The notes under the pieces were generated by a model that was not told the DNA's origin, ran no database searches, and saw nothing but the letters and a program-made list of their open reading frames with translations. From the NCBI RefSeq assembly GCF_018310345.1, contig NZ_JAGXBY010000001.1:62001-126000 (forward strand): a DNA stretch of 64,000 nucleotides. Reading direction: 5' to 3'. A program made the position numbers and the translations under genes. This document shows, one piece after another, positions 21,807-31,691 of the stretch. Every line of letters starts with the position of its first letter. The first letter of the stretch is position 1. The DNA is from Ornithinibacillus massiliensis (GTDB lineage Bacteria; Bacillota; Bacilli; Bacillales; Amphibacillaceae).

Positions 21807-22571
21807 TTGCGTAAGAAGATATTTTTTATAGCAATACTAATTGGATTGCTAGTAGTATTATCTGGTTGTACAGAAATAGATCAGCCAATTACAGAGGAAA
21901 GTGAAGGAATATGGAATAGTTATTTTGTTTATCCGTTATCATGGTTAATTATGTATTTTGCTGATTTATTTAACGAGAACTATGGATTAGGAATTATTTT
22001 AGTGACAGTAATTATTCGTACCTTATTACTTCCACTAAATATTAAGCAATTAAAAAGTTCTAAAGCAATGCAAGATATTCAACCGGCTTTAAAGGAATTA
22101 CAAGCGAAATATAGCTCAAAAGATGCGAATACACAGCAGAAATTACAGCAGGAAACGATGGCACTATTTCAAAAGCATGGTGTTAACCCACTAGCAGGTT
22201 GTTTACCAATCTTTATTCAAATGCCAATCTTACTTGGTATTTATCATGCGATTATGCGTACTGAGGCAATTGGTGGGCATACATTCCTTTGGTTCCCATT
22301 GGATCAAGTGGATTATGTATTACCGATTATTGCTGGTTTAACAACATTCTTACAGCAAAAACTAATGATGGCAGGAAGCCCTGCAGCAGCAAACCCACAA
22401 ATGACGGTTATGCTTTATATGATGCCGATCATGATTACGGTATTTGCATTCTTCTTCCCAGCTGCACTAGCACTTTACTGGGTAATCGGTAACTTATTCA
22501 TGATTGCACAAACCATTTTCATTCGTAAGCCAATGATGAAGGATACGAATTCTGGGGGAGACAAAAAGTGA
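21807..22571 (+). CDS. yidC: Membrane protein insertase YidC (SpoIIIJ type)
   Basis: YidC/Oxa1 insertase placing proteins in the membrane; the oriC-linked copy in Bacilli (SpoIIIJ) is also needed for sporulation. It has 254 residues. The lipoprotein signal ends in LSGC, followed by five predicted membrane segments including [16 protein letters not shown] with the conserved hydrophilic-groove Arg. The start is TTG 21807 after AGGAGGAG. Its stop overlaps the GTG of the next gene. Confidence 0.95.
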   Translation: MRKKIFFIAILIGLLVVLSGCTEIDQPITEESEGIWNSYFVYPLSWLIMYFADLFNENYGLGIILVTVIIRTLLLPLNIKQLKSSKAMQDIQPALKELQAKYSSKDANTQQKLQQETMALFQKHGVNPLAGCLPIFIQMPILLGIYHAIMRTEAIGGHTFLWFPLDQVDYVLPIIAGLTTFLQQKLMMAGSPAAANPQMTVMLYMMPIMITVFAFFFPAALALYWVIGNLFMIAQTIFIRKPMMKDTNSGGDKK

Positions 22572-23182
22572 GAGAAGTAACTGCTACTGGACAAACAGTT
22601 GACGAAGCGGTCCAATCAGCATTAGAGCAGTTAAACACATCTAGGGACCAAGTAGAAGTGGATATTATTGATGAGGGGAAAAGAGGAATTCTAGGTGTAT
22701 TCGGTGCTAAGCGTGCCATTGTAAAGGTGAGGCTTGCTAAGAATCCAATACAAGAAGCTGAAAAATTCATCCTTAATGTTGTGAAAAATATGAATGTAGA
22801 AGTGGATATTACCACTACTGTTGATGGGAACCATGTTAATTTTGATTTAAGTGGAGAGAAAATTGCTCTCTTAATCGGAAAACGTGGACAAACCTTGAAT
22901 GCATTACAATATTTAACACATTTAGTCATCAATAAAGAAGGCAATCAGTACTATACGGTTACATTAGATGCGGAAGGCTACCGCGGGCGCCGTAAGGAAA
23001 CTCTTGAAACTTTAGCGTTACGTATGGCAGACAAGGCAAAGCGCTTTAATAAAAAGGTTGCACTTGAACCAATGCCAGCCTATGAAAGAAAAATCATTCA
23101 TAGTGTATTACAAAATAAACAAGATATATCGACATATTCCGATGGAGTAGAACCACATCGACATGTCGTTATTAAACCATAG
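22568..23182 (+). CDS. khpB: RNA-binding protein KhpB (Jag)
   Basis: Protein of 204 residues with a Jag-N domain (about 1-50, [32 protein letters not shown]), a KH domain with [13 protein letters not shown], and a C-terminal R3H domain ([11 protein letters not shown]...). It binds RNA and in other Firmicutes affects cell elongation and division. The GTG start overlaps the yidC stop by 4 nt, so translation is coupled. Confidence 0.95.
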   Translation: MREVTATGQTVDEAVQSALEQLNTSRDQVEVDIIDEGKRGILGVFGAKRAIVKVRLAKNPIQEAEKFILNVVKNMNVEVDITTTVDGNHVNFDLSGEKIALLIGKRGQTLNALQYLTHLVINKEGNQYYTVTLDAEGYRGRRKETLETLALRMADKAKRFNKKVALEPMPAYERKIIHSVLQNKQDISTYSDGVEPHRHVVIKP

Positions 23183-23189
23183 TAAGTAA

Positions 23190-23219
23190 AAGACCTCTGG
23201 GGAACCAGGGGTTTTTTTT
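23190..23219 (+). terminator. Terminator of rnpA-yidC-khpB
   Basis: A stem of the form ACCTCTGG..CCAGGGGT is followed by eight T residues. Confidence 0.8.
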
Positions 23220-23250
23220 GAAAGATAAGAAAGTATAAAAATCTCCGCTC

Positions 23251-23281
23251 TACCACAGTGTTTCTAACTGTGGTATTTTTA
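23251..23281 (+). terminator. Second hairpin terminator
   Basis: TACCACAGT / ACTGTGGTA with a short loop is followed by TTTTTAT. It lies between the khpB terminator and the tandem repeat array. Confidence 0.7.
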
Positions 23282-23295
23282 TGCGAATGGGATGG

Positions 23296-23640
23296 AGGTG
23301 GGCAGTTGGTGCCCTATTTCGGTTGGGTGAGAGTAGAGAGGGCGAACGGAGGATGTCTGTCGATACCCTTATTAGGTTGAGTGAGCTTCCAAAGGTAATA
23401 GAGAGAAGCTGTTAGTGCCTTTTTTCGGTTGAGCGAGGTGAGAAAGGTAACAGAGGAAGAGTGTCAGTGCCCATTTTTAGTTGGGCGAGGAGAAAAAGGT
23501 AACAGAGGAGGAGTATCAGAGCCCATTTTCAGTTGAGCAAGCCGAAAAAGGTAACAGAGAAAGAGCATCAGTGCCCATATCAGGTTGAGCCGAGAAGAAA
23601 AAGTAACAGAGGAAGTATATTAGTACCTTTTTCCGGGGAA
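23296..23640. repeat. Tandem repeat array 1, 52-bp period
   Basis: About six and a half degenerate copies, marked by GTGCCC-like blocks at 23309, 23362, 23415, 23467, 23519, 23571 and 23623 (period 52-53). Each unit carries GTTGRGCGAG and AAAAAGGTAACAGAGG. The unit is the same as in the array at 61441-61908, including the leader GATGGAGG..GCAGTTG. No real gene fits. The right end joins a 40-bp fragment of the NERD gene. The stretch 23182-23882 otherwise holds only terminators; 23682-23880 shows nothing recognisable. Confidence 0.9.
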
Positions 23641-23641
23641 A

Positions 23642-23681
23642 AGAGGTGGTGATTCTGCACCAATCGTAGATAAGGGGAATG
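23642..23681 (-). pseudogene. 40-bp remnant of a NERD-domain gene
   Basis: These 40 bases are identical to 62149-62188 inside the intact NERD gene and in the same orientation. Read on the minus strand they encode IPLIYDWCRITT, part of its C-terminal region. The frame reads on into the tandem array and then stops, so this is a broken 3' piece, not a gene. Confidence 0.75.
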
Positions 23682-23881
23682 AAGTGATCGATAGGGTATT
23701 TTAATTAAATGAAGCTGTAGTGAAGGAAGAAGTAAAACATTAGAGGATCCCAAGTAGTGAATAAAAGCAGAGGTTAAGATTAACGTTTGAGAGCAGTAAG
23801 TAAGCAAATATCCTCATGTATGTTTTAAGGAAAGTGTTCCATACTAATGAATAATGTCTGGATGTAAAAGGAGAAGGACAA

Positions 23882-24133
23882 GTGGAACAATTTAATGGAA
23901 TCGTATTTCATGGAGAAATTGAACATAATAGCTTCTATTTAACCCAAGTCAAGAATATTTCCACTGCATCAACCTTGTCTTTGGAACAGTTAGTTAAAAT
24001 GGTTTCTTATTTAGATAGACAGAACGATTCTTGTTATATTACCGTAAATGATCAAGTTCCCATTTTGTTAAATGATGATGATATGAAAAATCTGCAAAGG
24101 GATCTAGAAGTAATCGTGAAGCAAATACATTAA
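23882..24133 (+). CDS. Small hypothetical protein
   Basis: Protein of 83 residues starting at GTG 23882, with AAAGGAGAAGG upstream. It has no signal peptide or membrane segment and is mildly acidic, with a C-terminal helical stretch (DDDMKNLQRDLEVIVKQIH). I do not recognise a family. The good RBS and tight spacing to the next small gene (18 bp) support a real two-gene unit. Confidence 0.65.
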   Translation: MEQFNGIVFHGEIEHNSFYLTQVKNISTASTLSLEQLVKMVSYLDRQNDSCYITVNDQVPILLNDDDMKNLQRDLEVIVKQIH

Positions 24134-24151
24134 CATAGGAAGGAAGATTTG

Positions 24152-24382
24152 ATGGGTAAAGATAAGAAAGAGTTAAATAAATCTAATGATGTGGCAGAAA
24201 AGTATTTTGATGTATCGGGATATCAGAGTAATAATCAAGCGGAAAAGGGTATGGCTATTACACATGAGCAAGCAACCGATGCATATACAGAAGGTACCAT
24301 TGATGGCAGCATTGATCAGCTAGATGAGCAAGGGGAGTTAAAGAGTTATCACGGGGAGGAACTAGACAAGGATAATTTCTAG
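24152..24382 (+). CDS. YozQ-like small protein (DUF4025)
   Basis: Acidic 76-residue protein. The central pattern GMAITHEQATDAYTEGTIDG and the following GELKSYHGEE resemble B. subtilis YozQ (DUF4025). The function is unknown. ATG 24152 is favoured over TTG 24149 because of its spacing from AGGAAGGAAG. It probably forms an operon with the preceding small gene and ends at a shared bidirectional terminator. Confidence 0.75.
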   Translation: MGKDKKELNKSNDVAEKYFDVSGYQSNNQAEKGMAITHEQATDAYTEGTIDGSIDQLDEQGELKSYHGEELDKDNF

Positions 24383-24403
24383 TAGAGATAATGCATATTA
24401 TAT

Positions 24404-24446
24404 GAAAAAAGGCTAAGTACCCTAATATAGGAACTTAGTCTTTTTG
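24404..24446. terminator. Bidirectional terminator
   Basis: GGCTAAGTACC and its near complement GGAACTTAGTC have A and T runs on both sides. The genes on each side converge here. Confidence 0.7.
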
Positions 24447-24734
24447 CTTACGGATCACGTACCTTATAGCGCCTATTATTCCAGGTATGAGAAATGCGAT
24501 ACCGAAGAATAAGGTAAGTAAATTGAGATGTGGTGTTTCATAATAGGTGAACCATTCTTTGAAAAAAGCAGCTTCCATGATGTTTCCCAAAAGTTTCCCA
24601 TCCATATCACGATAATTAGGCATCCATCCAGTTGCTTCCAACGTGATAAAAATTAGTTGGGATAAGATAAATACACCAATGGAGGACACCCAACTCTCCC
24701 TCCAAAACGGCCGAGAATTTTGCTTCGTAACCAA
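24435..24734 (-). CDS. Small membrane protein, possibly YfzA-like
   Basis: Protein of 99 residues with two membrane segments (about 15-35 and 72-90) and a soluble loop containing GWMPNYRDMDGK and FFKEWFTYYETPHLN. The pattern loosely recalls the YfzA family, but this is a weak recognition. The start is TTG 24734, 7 nt after GGGGGAG. The gene is monocistronic. Confidence 0.65.
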   Translation of the reverse strand: MVTKQNSRPFWRESWVSSIGVFILSQLIFITLEATGWMPNYRDMDGKLLGNIMEAAFFKEWFTYYETPHLNLLTLFFGIAFLIPGIIGAIRYVIRKQKD

Positions 24735-24862
24735 TTGCGTTCTCCCCCTTTATTCTCATAGTAGCAATACGACAGAATAAGATAAAAAGTTTCAAAATTC
24801 GTCTCCTATTGGTTAGGAACGATTGAATGCTGCTGTATGTAGTAGCGTTAAAAGGATTATCA

Positions 24863-25099
24863 GAGGCTGGGACATAACTAAAACAAAGGTAATAAAATAC
24901 GAACAATCACTACATTAGCCCCGGAAATATACGGAGACTCCTGTGGGAGGAAAGGCATCGGTGAGACCCGGGAAGAGCTTTAGCTCTGAGGAGGCTCACC
25001 AGCCGCCACGGAAAGCGTAGTATATTTCCGGGGCGGCTTTGATGCGCTAACTTTCATGTTCGGTTTATCCTATGTTAGAAATAGCTATGTCCCAGCCTC
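24863..25099. repeat. Inverted-repeat-bounded dispersed element
   Basis: The outer ends are GAGGCTGGGACATA (24863-24876) and its exact complement (25086-25099). Inside is a second palindrome whose arms are GCCCCGGAAATATAC (24918-24932) and the complement (25020-25034). The loop has GC-rich text (GGCTCACC, GGAGACTCCTGTGGG). Such elements are scattered in intergenic regions of Bacillaceae and related Firmicutes. It encodes nothing and looks like a miniature mobile or structured repeat. Confidence 0.8.
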
Positions 25100-25114
25100 A
25101 GTAAATTCTCTCCA

Positions 25115-25148
25115 GCTTGTGCATAAATTTTATACACAAGCTATTTTT
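25115..25148 (+). terminator. Palindrome with T run upstream of mnmE
   Basis: AGCTTGTG-ATAAA / TTTATACACAAGCT is followed by TTTTTAC. It also contains two one-mismatch DnaA boxes. Confidence 0.5.
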
Positions 25149-25196
25149 ACTACAAAACAATGTTGTGTATAACTAATTTTTTTATCTCTACTCAAA

Positions 25197-25331
25197 TTAT
25201 CCACATGTTAGTAAGTGGTGAGAGGATAAAATGAAAAAATATTATTGTGGATAAGTTTATTTTTGTCTGAAGTTGTGTTATTCTATTAAGTTAGTGACGG
25301 TAAAAATCCGTTGCTATACAATTGTGGATAA
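25197..25331. promoter_or_regulatory. DnaA-box cluster before mnmE
   Basis: Exact DnaA boxes lie at 25197-25205 (TTATCCACA) and, in the opposite orientation, at 25246-25254 and 25323-25331. One-mismatch sites lie at 25118-25126, 25130-25138 and 25163-25171. The cluster is about 4.4 kb to the right of the main origin cluster. It may titrate DnaA or control the mnmE-mnmG promoter. Confidence 0.65.
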
Positions 25332-25377
25332 AAAATAGCGTTTATATAGATAGAAAATGTTAGTGGAGGTGAAAAGA

Positions 25378-26757
25378 ATGTTGGAGACAGATACGATTAC
25401 GGCGATTTCAACCCCGATAGGTGAGGGAGCAATTTCGATTGTTCGTTTAAGTGGACCAGATGCATTAGAAATAACGGATAAGATTTATCAAGGGAAAGAT
25501 ATTACGAAGGTAGATTCGCATACGATTCATTATGGTAAAATAATCGATCCAGAAACGAATGAAGTTGCGGAAGAGGTAATGGTAACCGTAATGCGTGGAC
25601 CAAAAACCTTTACCCGTGAAGATGTAGTAGAAATTAATTGTCATGGTGGATTAGTTTCCGTTAATCGTGTGCTTGAAATTGTATTATCGCAGGGTGCGCG
25701 TTTAGCAGATCCTGGTGAGTTTACAAAACGTGCCTTTTTGAATGGACGTATTGATTTATCACAGGCTGAAGCGGTAATGGACTTGATTCGTGCCAAGACA
25801 GATAAAGCAATGAATGTAGCATTAAAGCAAATGGATGGCCGTTTATCTGCTTTAATTAAGAAATACCGCCAATCTTTATTGGAAACCGTCGCACATGTAG
25901 AGGTTAATATCGATTATCCAGAATATGATGATGTAGAAGAAATGTCTCATGAGATGATGCGACAAAAAACGAAAGAAGTGCATGGAGAGATAGAAGAGCT
26001 ATTAAGTGTAGCTAAACAAGGAAAAATCCTTCGGGAAGGAATTGCTACTGCGATTATTGGTCGTCCAAACGTAGGTAAATCCTCCTTACTCAATGCATTA
26101 GTACAAGAAAACAAAGCGATTGTTACCGATATTCCAGGTACGACACGAGATATTATCGAGGAATATGTAAATGTACGAGGTATTCCTTTGCGCTTAGTCG
26201 ATACCGCTGGAATTCGGGAGACAGAAGATATTGTAGAGCGAATTGGTGTGGAGCGTTCTCGCCAGGCCTTAAAAGAAGCGGATTTAATTCTATTTGTTTT
26301 AAATAATAATGAAGAATTGACCGAGGAAGATTTACGATTATTTGAGGCGGTTAAAGGGCTCGAATATATTGTGATTGTGAATAAAACAGACTTAGAGCAA
26401 AAGCTAAATATGGATGAAGTGCATGCATTAGTTGGTGATAAGAAAATTGTTACGACTTCCTTATTGAAGGAAGAGGGAATTGAGCAATTAGAATCAGCTA
26501 TTGCAACGTCTTTCTTTGCGGGAGATATTGATTCAGGCGACTTAACCTATGTCTCTAATGCAAGACATATTCAGCTATTAAGACAGGCGAAACAAGCGTT
26601 AGAGGATGCGATGAATTCTCTGGAAATGGGAATGCCACTTGATATTGTTCAAATTGATGTGACAAGAACATGGGAGTTTTTAGGTGAAATTATTGGAGAT
26701 ACAGCAAGTGATAGTCTTATCGATCAACTCTTCTCGCAGTTTTGTTTAGGAAAATAG
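25378..26757 (+). CDS. mnmE: tRNA modification GTPase MnmE
   Basis: With MnmG, installs the 5-carboxymethylaminomethyl group on wobble uridines. From ATG 25378 it has 459 residues, the B. subtilis length, and GGAGGTG lies just upstream; the frame is open 7 codons further. The N-terminal folate-binding domain begins [20 protein letters not shown]. The G domain has [25 protein letters not shown] and NKTD. The C-terminal motif is CLGK, with the Cys conserved. mnmG follows. Confidence 0.97.
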   Translation: MLETDTITAISTPIGEGAISIVRLSGPDALEITDKIYQGKDITKVDSHTIHYGKIIDPETNEVAEEVMVTVMRGPKTFTREDVVEINCHGGLVSVNRVLEIVLSQGARLADPGEFTKRAFLNGRIDLSQAEAVMDLIRAKTDKAMNVALKQMDGRLSALIKKYRQSLLETVAHVEVNIDYPEYDDVEEMSHEMMRQKTKEVHGEIEELLSVAKQGKILREGIATAIIGRPNVGKSSLLNALVQENKAIVTDIPGTTRDIIEEYVNVRGIPLRLVDTAGIRETEDIVERIGVERSRQALKEADLILFVLNNNEELTEEDLRLFEAVKGLEYIVIVNKTDLEQKLNMDEVHALVGDKKIVTTSLLKEEGIEQLESAIATSFFAGDIDSGDLTYVSNARHIQLLRQAKQALEDAMNSLEMGMPLDIVQIDVTRTWEFLGEIIGDTASDSLIDQLFSQFCLGK

Positions 26758-26824
26758 AGCTTGGAAGAAGCACTAATCTTACTGAATGATTATGAATGCT
26801 AAAATAACGAAAGGATGAACAGTT

Positions 26825-28711
26825 ATGGTATATGATGCAGGGCGATATGATACGATTGTTGTCGGTGCAGGTCATGCAGGTGTTGAAGCTGGTCTTGCTG
26901 CTGCGAGAATGGGTGTAAAAACACTAATGCTGACGTTAAACCTTGATATGATTGCTTTTATGCCATGTAATCCATCAGTCGGTGGTCCAGCGAAAGGTAT
27001 CGTGGTACGTGAAATCGATGCCTTAGGTGGGGAAATGGCTAAAACAATTGATAAAAGCTATATTCAAATGCGTATGCTAAACACAGGTAAAGGCCCTGCA
27101 GTTCAAGCATTACGCGCACAAGCAGATAAACCTATTTATATTAAAGAAATGAAGCAAACCCTTGAAAATCAAGAGAATCTTACCGTTCGTCAAGGAATGG
27201 TTGACTCTCTCATTATCGAGGACGGCATATGTAAAGGGGTTCTGACCGAAACCGGTGCTGCTTACCGTGCTGAAACAGTCATTATTACAACTGGTACATT
27301 TATGCGTGGAAAAGTATTAATGGGAGATTTAGAGTATGAAAGTGGACCAAATAACCAACGTCCATCTATTAAGCTTTCAGAGAATCTTGAAAAACTAGGA
27401 ATCGAATTAACTCGATTCAAAACAGGTACACCACCACGAGTAAATAGCCATACGATTGATTATTCTAAGACAGAAATTCAACCAGGGGATGAGAAGCCTC
27501 AAGGTTTCTCTTATGAAACGACGAAGTTTATTACGGATCAAATTCCTTGCTGGTTAACGTATACGAATGAATTTACCCATAAAATTATTAATGAAAATCT
27601 AGGACTTTCTGCTATGTACTCCGGTGCTAAGCGTGGTACTGGACCTCGTTATTGTCCATCCATTGAGGACAAAATCGTGCGTTTCAATGATAAACCACGT
27701 CACCAAATTTTCCTTGAGCCAGAGGGTAGAGATACAGAAGAGGTATATGTGCAAGGACTATCTACGTCGTTACCTGAATCCGTACAGCATGATATTCTTC
27801 GTTCTATTCCAGGTTTAGAAAAAGCAGAAATGATGCGTCCTGGTTATGCGATTGAGTATGATGCTGTTGTACCAACTCAGCTATGGCCGACATTAGAGCT
27901 TAAGAAAATTCCTGGTCTTTATACAGCTGGGCAAATTAACGGTACTTCTGGTTATGAAGAAGCTGCTGCACAAGGTATTATGGCTGGTATTAATGCTGCA
28001 GCCAAAGTTCTAGGCAAAGACCCTGTTATATTAGATCGCTCCCAAGCGTATATCGGTGTGTTAATTGATGATTTAGTGACAAAAGGTACGAGAGAGCCTT
28101 ACCGTCTATTAACATCTCGTGCAGAATATCGTCTATTATTACGTCATGATAATGCGGACTTACGTTTAACCGATATTGGCTATGAATTAGGCTTAATTTC
28201 GGAAGAGCGCTATAAGCAATTCGAATTGAAGAAACAACAAGTAGAAGCAGAAAAGAAACGTTTAAGCAAAATTACCATTAAACCAACTCCTGAAGTGCAA
28301 GCAATGCTAGAAGGAGCAAATGCTACACCATTAAAAGAGCCAATGAAGGCATATGATTTAATGAAGCGACCAGAGTTAAACTACGATTTAATCGATTCTG
28401 TGATAGAATCCGATGACTCACTTCCTGCTGATGTAAAAGAGCAAGTAGAAATACAAATTAAGTATGAAGGGTATATTAAGAAGGCGAATGAACAAGTGGA
28501 ACGTATGAAGAAAATGGAAGATAAGAAAATTCCAGATGATCTTGATTACGATGCAATTAGTGGTCTTGCAACAGAAGCAAGACAAAAACTGAAAATGGTT
28601 CGTCCACTATCCGTTGGCCAAGCATCTCGCATTTCTGGTGTAAACCCTGCAGATATTTCTATTTTACTGGTTTACATTGAGCAAGGGAAAATAGCTAAAG
28701 TAGCCAATTAA
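26825..28711 (+). CDS. mnmG: tRNA modification enzyme MnmG (GidA)
   Basis: FAD-dependent partner of MnmE. It has 628 residues. The dinucleotide fold is [19 protein letters not shown]; family signatures are [21 protein letters not shown] (cited in part) and [16 protein letters not shown]. The helical C-terminal domain ends [17 protein letters not shown], the MnmE-binding region. It lies 67 bp after mnmE in an operon that continues to rsmG across a small repeat. Confidence 0.97.
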   Translation: MVYDAGRYDTIVVGAGHAGVEAGLAAARMGVKTLMLTLNLDMIAFMPCNPSVGGPAKGIVVREIDALGGEMAKTIDKSYIQMRMLNTGKGPAVQALRAQADKPIYIKEMKQTLENQENLTVRQGMVDSLIIEDGICKGVLTETGAAYRAETVIITTGTFMRGKVLMGDLEYESGPNNQRPSIKLSENLEKLGIELTRFKTGTPPRVNSHTIDYSKTEIQPGDEKPQGFSYETTKFITDQIPCWLTYTNEFTHKIINENLGLSAMYSGAKRGTGPRYCPSIEDKIVRFNDKPRHQIFLEPEGRDTEEVYVQGLSTSLPESVQHDILRSIPGLEKAEMMRPGYAIEYDAVVPTQLWPTLELKKIPGLYTAGQINGTSGYEEAAAQGIMAGINAAAKVLGKDPVILDRSQAYIGVLIDDLVTKGTREPYRLLTSRAEYRLLLRHDNADLRLTDIGYELGLISEERYKQFELKKQQVEAEKKRLSKITIKPTPEVQAMLEGANATPLKEPMKAYDLMKRPELNYDLIDSVIESDDSLPADVKEQVEIQIKYEGYIKKANEQVERMKKMEDKKIPDDLDYDAISGLATEARQKLKMVRPLSVGQASRISGVNPADISILLVYIEQGKIAKVAN

Positions 28712-28720
28712 ATTTATTTC

Positions 28721-28812
28721 AAGGGTCAGACCTTTTGCGAGAGAAGGATACCTTCCTTGCTGTATTTAGATAAACTCGCATAAGAGTGCGTTTATCTAAA
28801 GGGTCTGACCTT
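28721..28812. repeat. Small repeat with AAGGGTC-GACCTT ends
   Basis: Direct copies AAGGGTCAGACCTT (28721-28734) and AAGGGTCTGACCTT (28799-28812) differ at one base and flank a strong hairpin TTTAGATAAACTCGCA / TGCG-TTTATCTAAA. It sits between mnmG and rsmG. It has the form of a miniature dispersed repeat, and the hairpin could attenuate readthrough. Confidence 0.6.
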
Positions 28813-28848
28813 ATGTATACATAATGATGAATAAAGGAGTTAGTAAAA

Positions 28849-29565
28849 ATGAATCCAACGCAATTCGCAGCTGAACTGGAGAAGCAGGGGATTGTTTTAA
28901 CCGATCGGCAGTTAGAGCAGTTTCGAATTTATTTTGAAACGTTAGTAGAGTGGAATGAAAAAATTAATTTAACCGCATTGACGGCAGAAGAAGATGTCTA
29001 TTTGAAGCATTTTTATGATTCCATATCAGCTGCCTTTTATCATGACTTCACTACAGCGCAACAGATTTGTGATGTCGGTGCAGGTGCTGGATTTCCAAGT
29101 ATTCCATTGAAAATTTGTTTCCCACATTTGAAGGTAACGATTGTAGACTCCTTACAAAAGAGGATCGGCTTCCTTAATCATCTAGCTGCTCAATTGGAGT
29201 TAACCGATGTAGCATTCTACCATGATCGTGCAGAAACCTTTGGCAAGAATAGCAAGTTCCGGGAGTCATTTGATACGGTAATGGCAAGGGCGGTTGCGAG
29301 AATGTCCGTTTTAAGTGAATTATGTATTCCATTAGCGAAGAAAGATGGCGTGTTAATCGCGATGAAAGGTGCACAAGCTAATGAGGAGCTTCAAAGTGGA
29401 AAAACTGCCATCGAGGTTTTAGGGGGAGAGATAGAATCAACCCACACCTTTACATTACCAGAAGAGAATAGTGAGCGATCCATTGTGATTATTTCAAAGA
29501 AAAGACAAACACCAAAGAAATATCCACGTAAACCGGGGACACCTAATAAAGAACCAATCGAATAG
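28849..29565 (+). CDS. rsmG: 16S rRNA m7G527 methyltransferase RsmG (GidB)
   Basis: SAM-dependent methylation of G527 in the 530 loop of 16S rRNA. It has 238 residues. The N-terminal helical part contains [11 protein letters not shown], the SAM motif is [15 protein letters not shown], and the sequence [16 protein letters not shown] follows. The basic tail ends [12 protein letters not shown]. The RBS AAAGGAG precedes the ATG. Next downstream is noc, after a terminator and a parS site. Confidence 0.96.
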   Translation: MNPTQFAAELEKQGIVLTDRQLEQFRIYFETLVEWNEKINLTALTAEEDVYLKHFYDSISAAFYHDFTTAQQICDVGAGAGFPSIPLKICFPHLKVTIVDSLQKRIGFLNHLAAQLELTDVAFYHDRAETFGKNSKFRESFDTVMARAVARMSVLSELCIPLAKKDGVLIAMKGAQANEELQSGKTAIEVLGGEIESTHTFTLPEENSERSIVIISKKRQTPKKYPRKPGTPNKEPIE

Positions 29566-29570
29566 GTTAT

Positions 29571-29603
29571 AAAACAGGAAAATATCACTTTTCCTGTTTT
29601 TTT
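29571..29603 (+). terminator. Terminator after rsmG
   Basis: The stem AACAGGAAAA/TTTTCCTGTT is followed by a T run. Confidence 0.8.
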
Positions 29604-29735
29604 GTCGAAGGAGTATATCATTCATGTCCAAGCTTAATAGATTGTGATAAAATAGGCTTAGCGTTAATTCTATGGTAAACTAGAATAGATTTCGTGTAGG
29701 ACATAGGCGAGAATATACATAGTTTCAGGCTACAA

Positions 29736-29751
29736 TGTTTCACGTGAAACA
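29736..29751. promoter_or_regulatory. parS site 1
   Basis: The perfect 16-bp palindrome TGTTTCACGTGAAACA matches the Bacillus parS consensus bound by Spo0J. It lies just before noc. Confidence 0.95.
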
Positions 29752-29828
29752 TTTCATATAGAGGAGAGATTTATAGATTATAGGTACAGAACTATTAATC
29801 TATCTTATAAAGATAAAGGTGGTGTCTG

Positions 29829-30689
29829 ATGATGGTAAGTCCATTTAACCGCATATTTGGTATTGGTGAAAAGGAAAATGAAGTAGTTGAGGAAGAGAAC
29901 TATCATCCAGATGAAGTCATACAGCTTCCAGTTAAACAGATTCAACCAAATAGGTATCAACCAAGATCCGTATTCAATGAAGAGAAGATAGAAGAACTAG
30001 CAAAGACAATTAATACGCACGGAATCATCCAACCTATTGTTGTTCGAAAAATAGATACGGATAGCTATGAGATTATTGCCGGAGAACGTCGTTGGAGAGC
30101 CGTTCAATTACTAGGCTGGGACAGTGTGTCTGCTATTATTCGCGATATGAATGATACGCAAACTGCGTCGGTAGCACTGATTGAAAACTTACAACGTGAG
30201 GAACTAACTGTAATTGAGGAAGCAATGGCCTATGCGAAGCTATTAGAGCTTCAAGAGCTGACACAAGAGGCATTAGCACAGCGACTAGGGAAAAACCAAT
30301 CAACCATTGCGAACAAGCTTCGCCTGCTTAAGCTACCAGAGCCAATACAAGAAGCGTTATTACAAAAACTTATTACAGAGCGACACGCAAGAGCACTGAT
30401 AAAATTAAAAGACGAAACACTTCAGTTGAAATTATTACAAGATATTATCGAACATGACTTAAATGTAAAGCAAACAGAAGAACGAATTGATACGATTAAT
30501 AACGCAAAAGAAAAACCAAAGAAAAGAAAACCAAAATTAAAGGGTGTCAACAAAGATATCCGAATCGCCATGAACACGATTAGACAATCATTAAATATGG
30601 TGTCTGATACCGGAATCGACATAGAATCTGACGAGCAAGACTTAGATGATTATTATCAAATTACAATTAAAATACCAAAAAAGAAATAA
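29829..30689 (+). CDS. noc: Nucleoid occlusion protein Noc
   Basis: ParB-family CTPase-type DNA-binding protein that blocks Z-ring assembly over the nucleoid. It has 286 residues. The ParB/Srx part contains [18 protein letters not shown] and the GERRWRAVQ loop, the helix-turn-helix is [20 protein letters not shown], and the C-terminal dimer domain ends ITIKIPKKK. The N terminus [16 protein letters not shown] is of the Noc membrane-targeting amphipathic type. The start could be ATG 29829 or 29832. It is a paralogue of the nearby spo0J. Confidence 0.94.
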   Translation: MMVSPFNRIFGIGEKENEVVEEENYHPDEVIQLPVKQIQPNRYQPRSVFNEEKIEELAKTINTHGIIQPIVVRKIDTDSYEIIAGERRWRAVQLLGWDSVSAIIRDMNDTQTASVALIENLQREELTVIEEAMAYAKLLELQELTQEALAQRLGKNQSTIANKLRLLKLPEPIQEALLQKLITERHARALIKLKDETLQLKLLQDIIEHDLNVKQTEERIDTINNAKEKPKKRKPKLKGVNKDIRIAMNTIRQSLNMVSDTGIDIESDEQDLDDYYQITIKIPKKK

Positions 30690-30696
30690 TCCCTTC

Positions 30697-30724
30697 CCCC
30701 ATCTACTAAGATGGGGATTTTTAT
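30697..30724 (+). terminator. Terminator after noc
   Basis: CCCCATCT/AGATGGGG hairpin followed by ATTTTT. Confidence 0.8.
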
Positions 30725-30917
30725 GGTTTGCTGGGAGGATTAGGAGGAAATGAGCAGATGTCATTCCTTTTACTGGAAGAAACTAGTCTATTCATCTAGT
30801 AAAACACTAGTATAATAGGCTTAATTCACTCATTTCCACAAAAAAAATAAAATTAATAGTTTTTAACTCCAAAAAAGTGATAAAATAAAAAGTATATTGT
30901 TTTAGGTAGGTGGAAAA

Positions 30918-31691
30918 ATGGGGAAGATTATGTCTGTCGCTAACCAAAAGGGTGGCGTTGGAAAAACAACTTCATCAGTTAATCTAAGTGCCTGCTTAGC
31001 TCACTTAGGAAACAAAGTGTTGTTAGTAGACATAGATCCACAAGGTAATGCAACCAGTGGGGTTGGAGTTAATAAAGCCGATATGGATAAATGTGTATAT
31101 AACGTGCTAGTAGAAGACCTACCAGCCCGTGAAGTTTGTGTACCAACTAATGTTGAAAATCTCGATATAATTCCTGCGACAATTCAGCTTGCAGGAGCAG
31201 AAATAGAATTAGTACCAACGATTTCGCGTGAAATAAGATTAAAAAAAGCGTTAGAAGAGGTAAAGGATGAATACGATTATATTATTATCGATTGTCCTCC
31301 ATCACTTGGGCTATTAACATTGAACGCGTTAACGTCATCGGATTCCGTACTAATTCCAGTTCAATGCGAATATTACGCATTAGAAGGATTAAGCCAATTG
31401 TTAAATACAATTCGTTTAGTGCAAAAGCATTTAAATAAAGAGCTAATGATAGAAGGAGTACTTCTTACTATGCTTGATGCGAGAACTAATTTAGGTATTC
31501 AAGTAATTGAAGAAGTGAAAAAATACTTCCAAGACAAAGTCTATAATTCTATCATTCCAAGAAATGTACGGTTAGGCGAGGCACCAAGTCATGGCCAACC
31601 GATTATTACGTACGATCCAAAATCGAAAGGTGCAGAAGTTTATCTTGAATTAGCGAAGGAAGTGGTGGCTAATGGCACGAGGGTTGGGTAA
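30918..31691 (+). CDS. soj: Chromosome partitioning ATPase Soj (ParA)
   Basis: Deviant Walker-A ATPase acting in origin segregation and DnaA control. It has 257 residues. The N terminus carries NQKGGVGKTTSSVNLSACLA, with DIDPQGNATSG and the Walker B region IIIDCPPSLGLLTLNAL. It overlaps the start of spo0J by 20 nt, so the pair is translationally linked. Confidence 0.97.
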   Translation: MGKIMSVANQKGGVGKTTSSVNLSACLAHLGNKVLLVDIDPQGNATSGVGVNKADMDKCVYNVLVEDLPAREVCVPTNVENLDIIPATIQLAGAEIELVPTISREIRLKKALEEVKDEYDYIIIDCPPSLGLLTLNALTSSDSVLIPVQCEYYALEGLSQLLNTIRLVQKHLNKELMIEGVLLTMLDARTNLGIQVIEEVKKYFQDKVYNSIIPRNVRLGEAPSHGQPIITYDPKSKGAEVYLELAKEVVANGTRVG

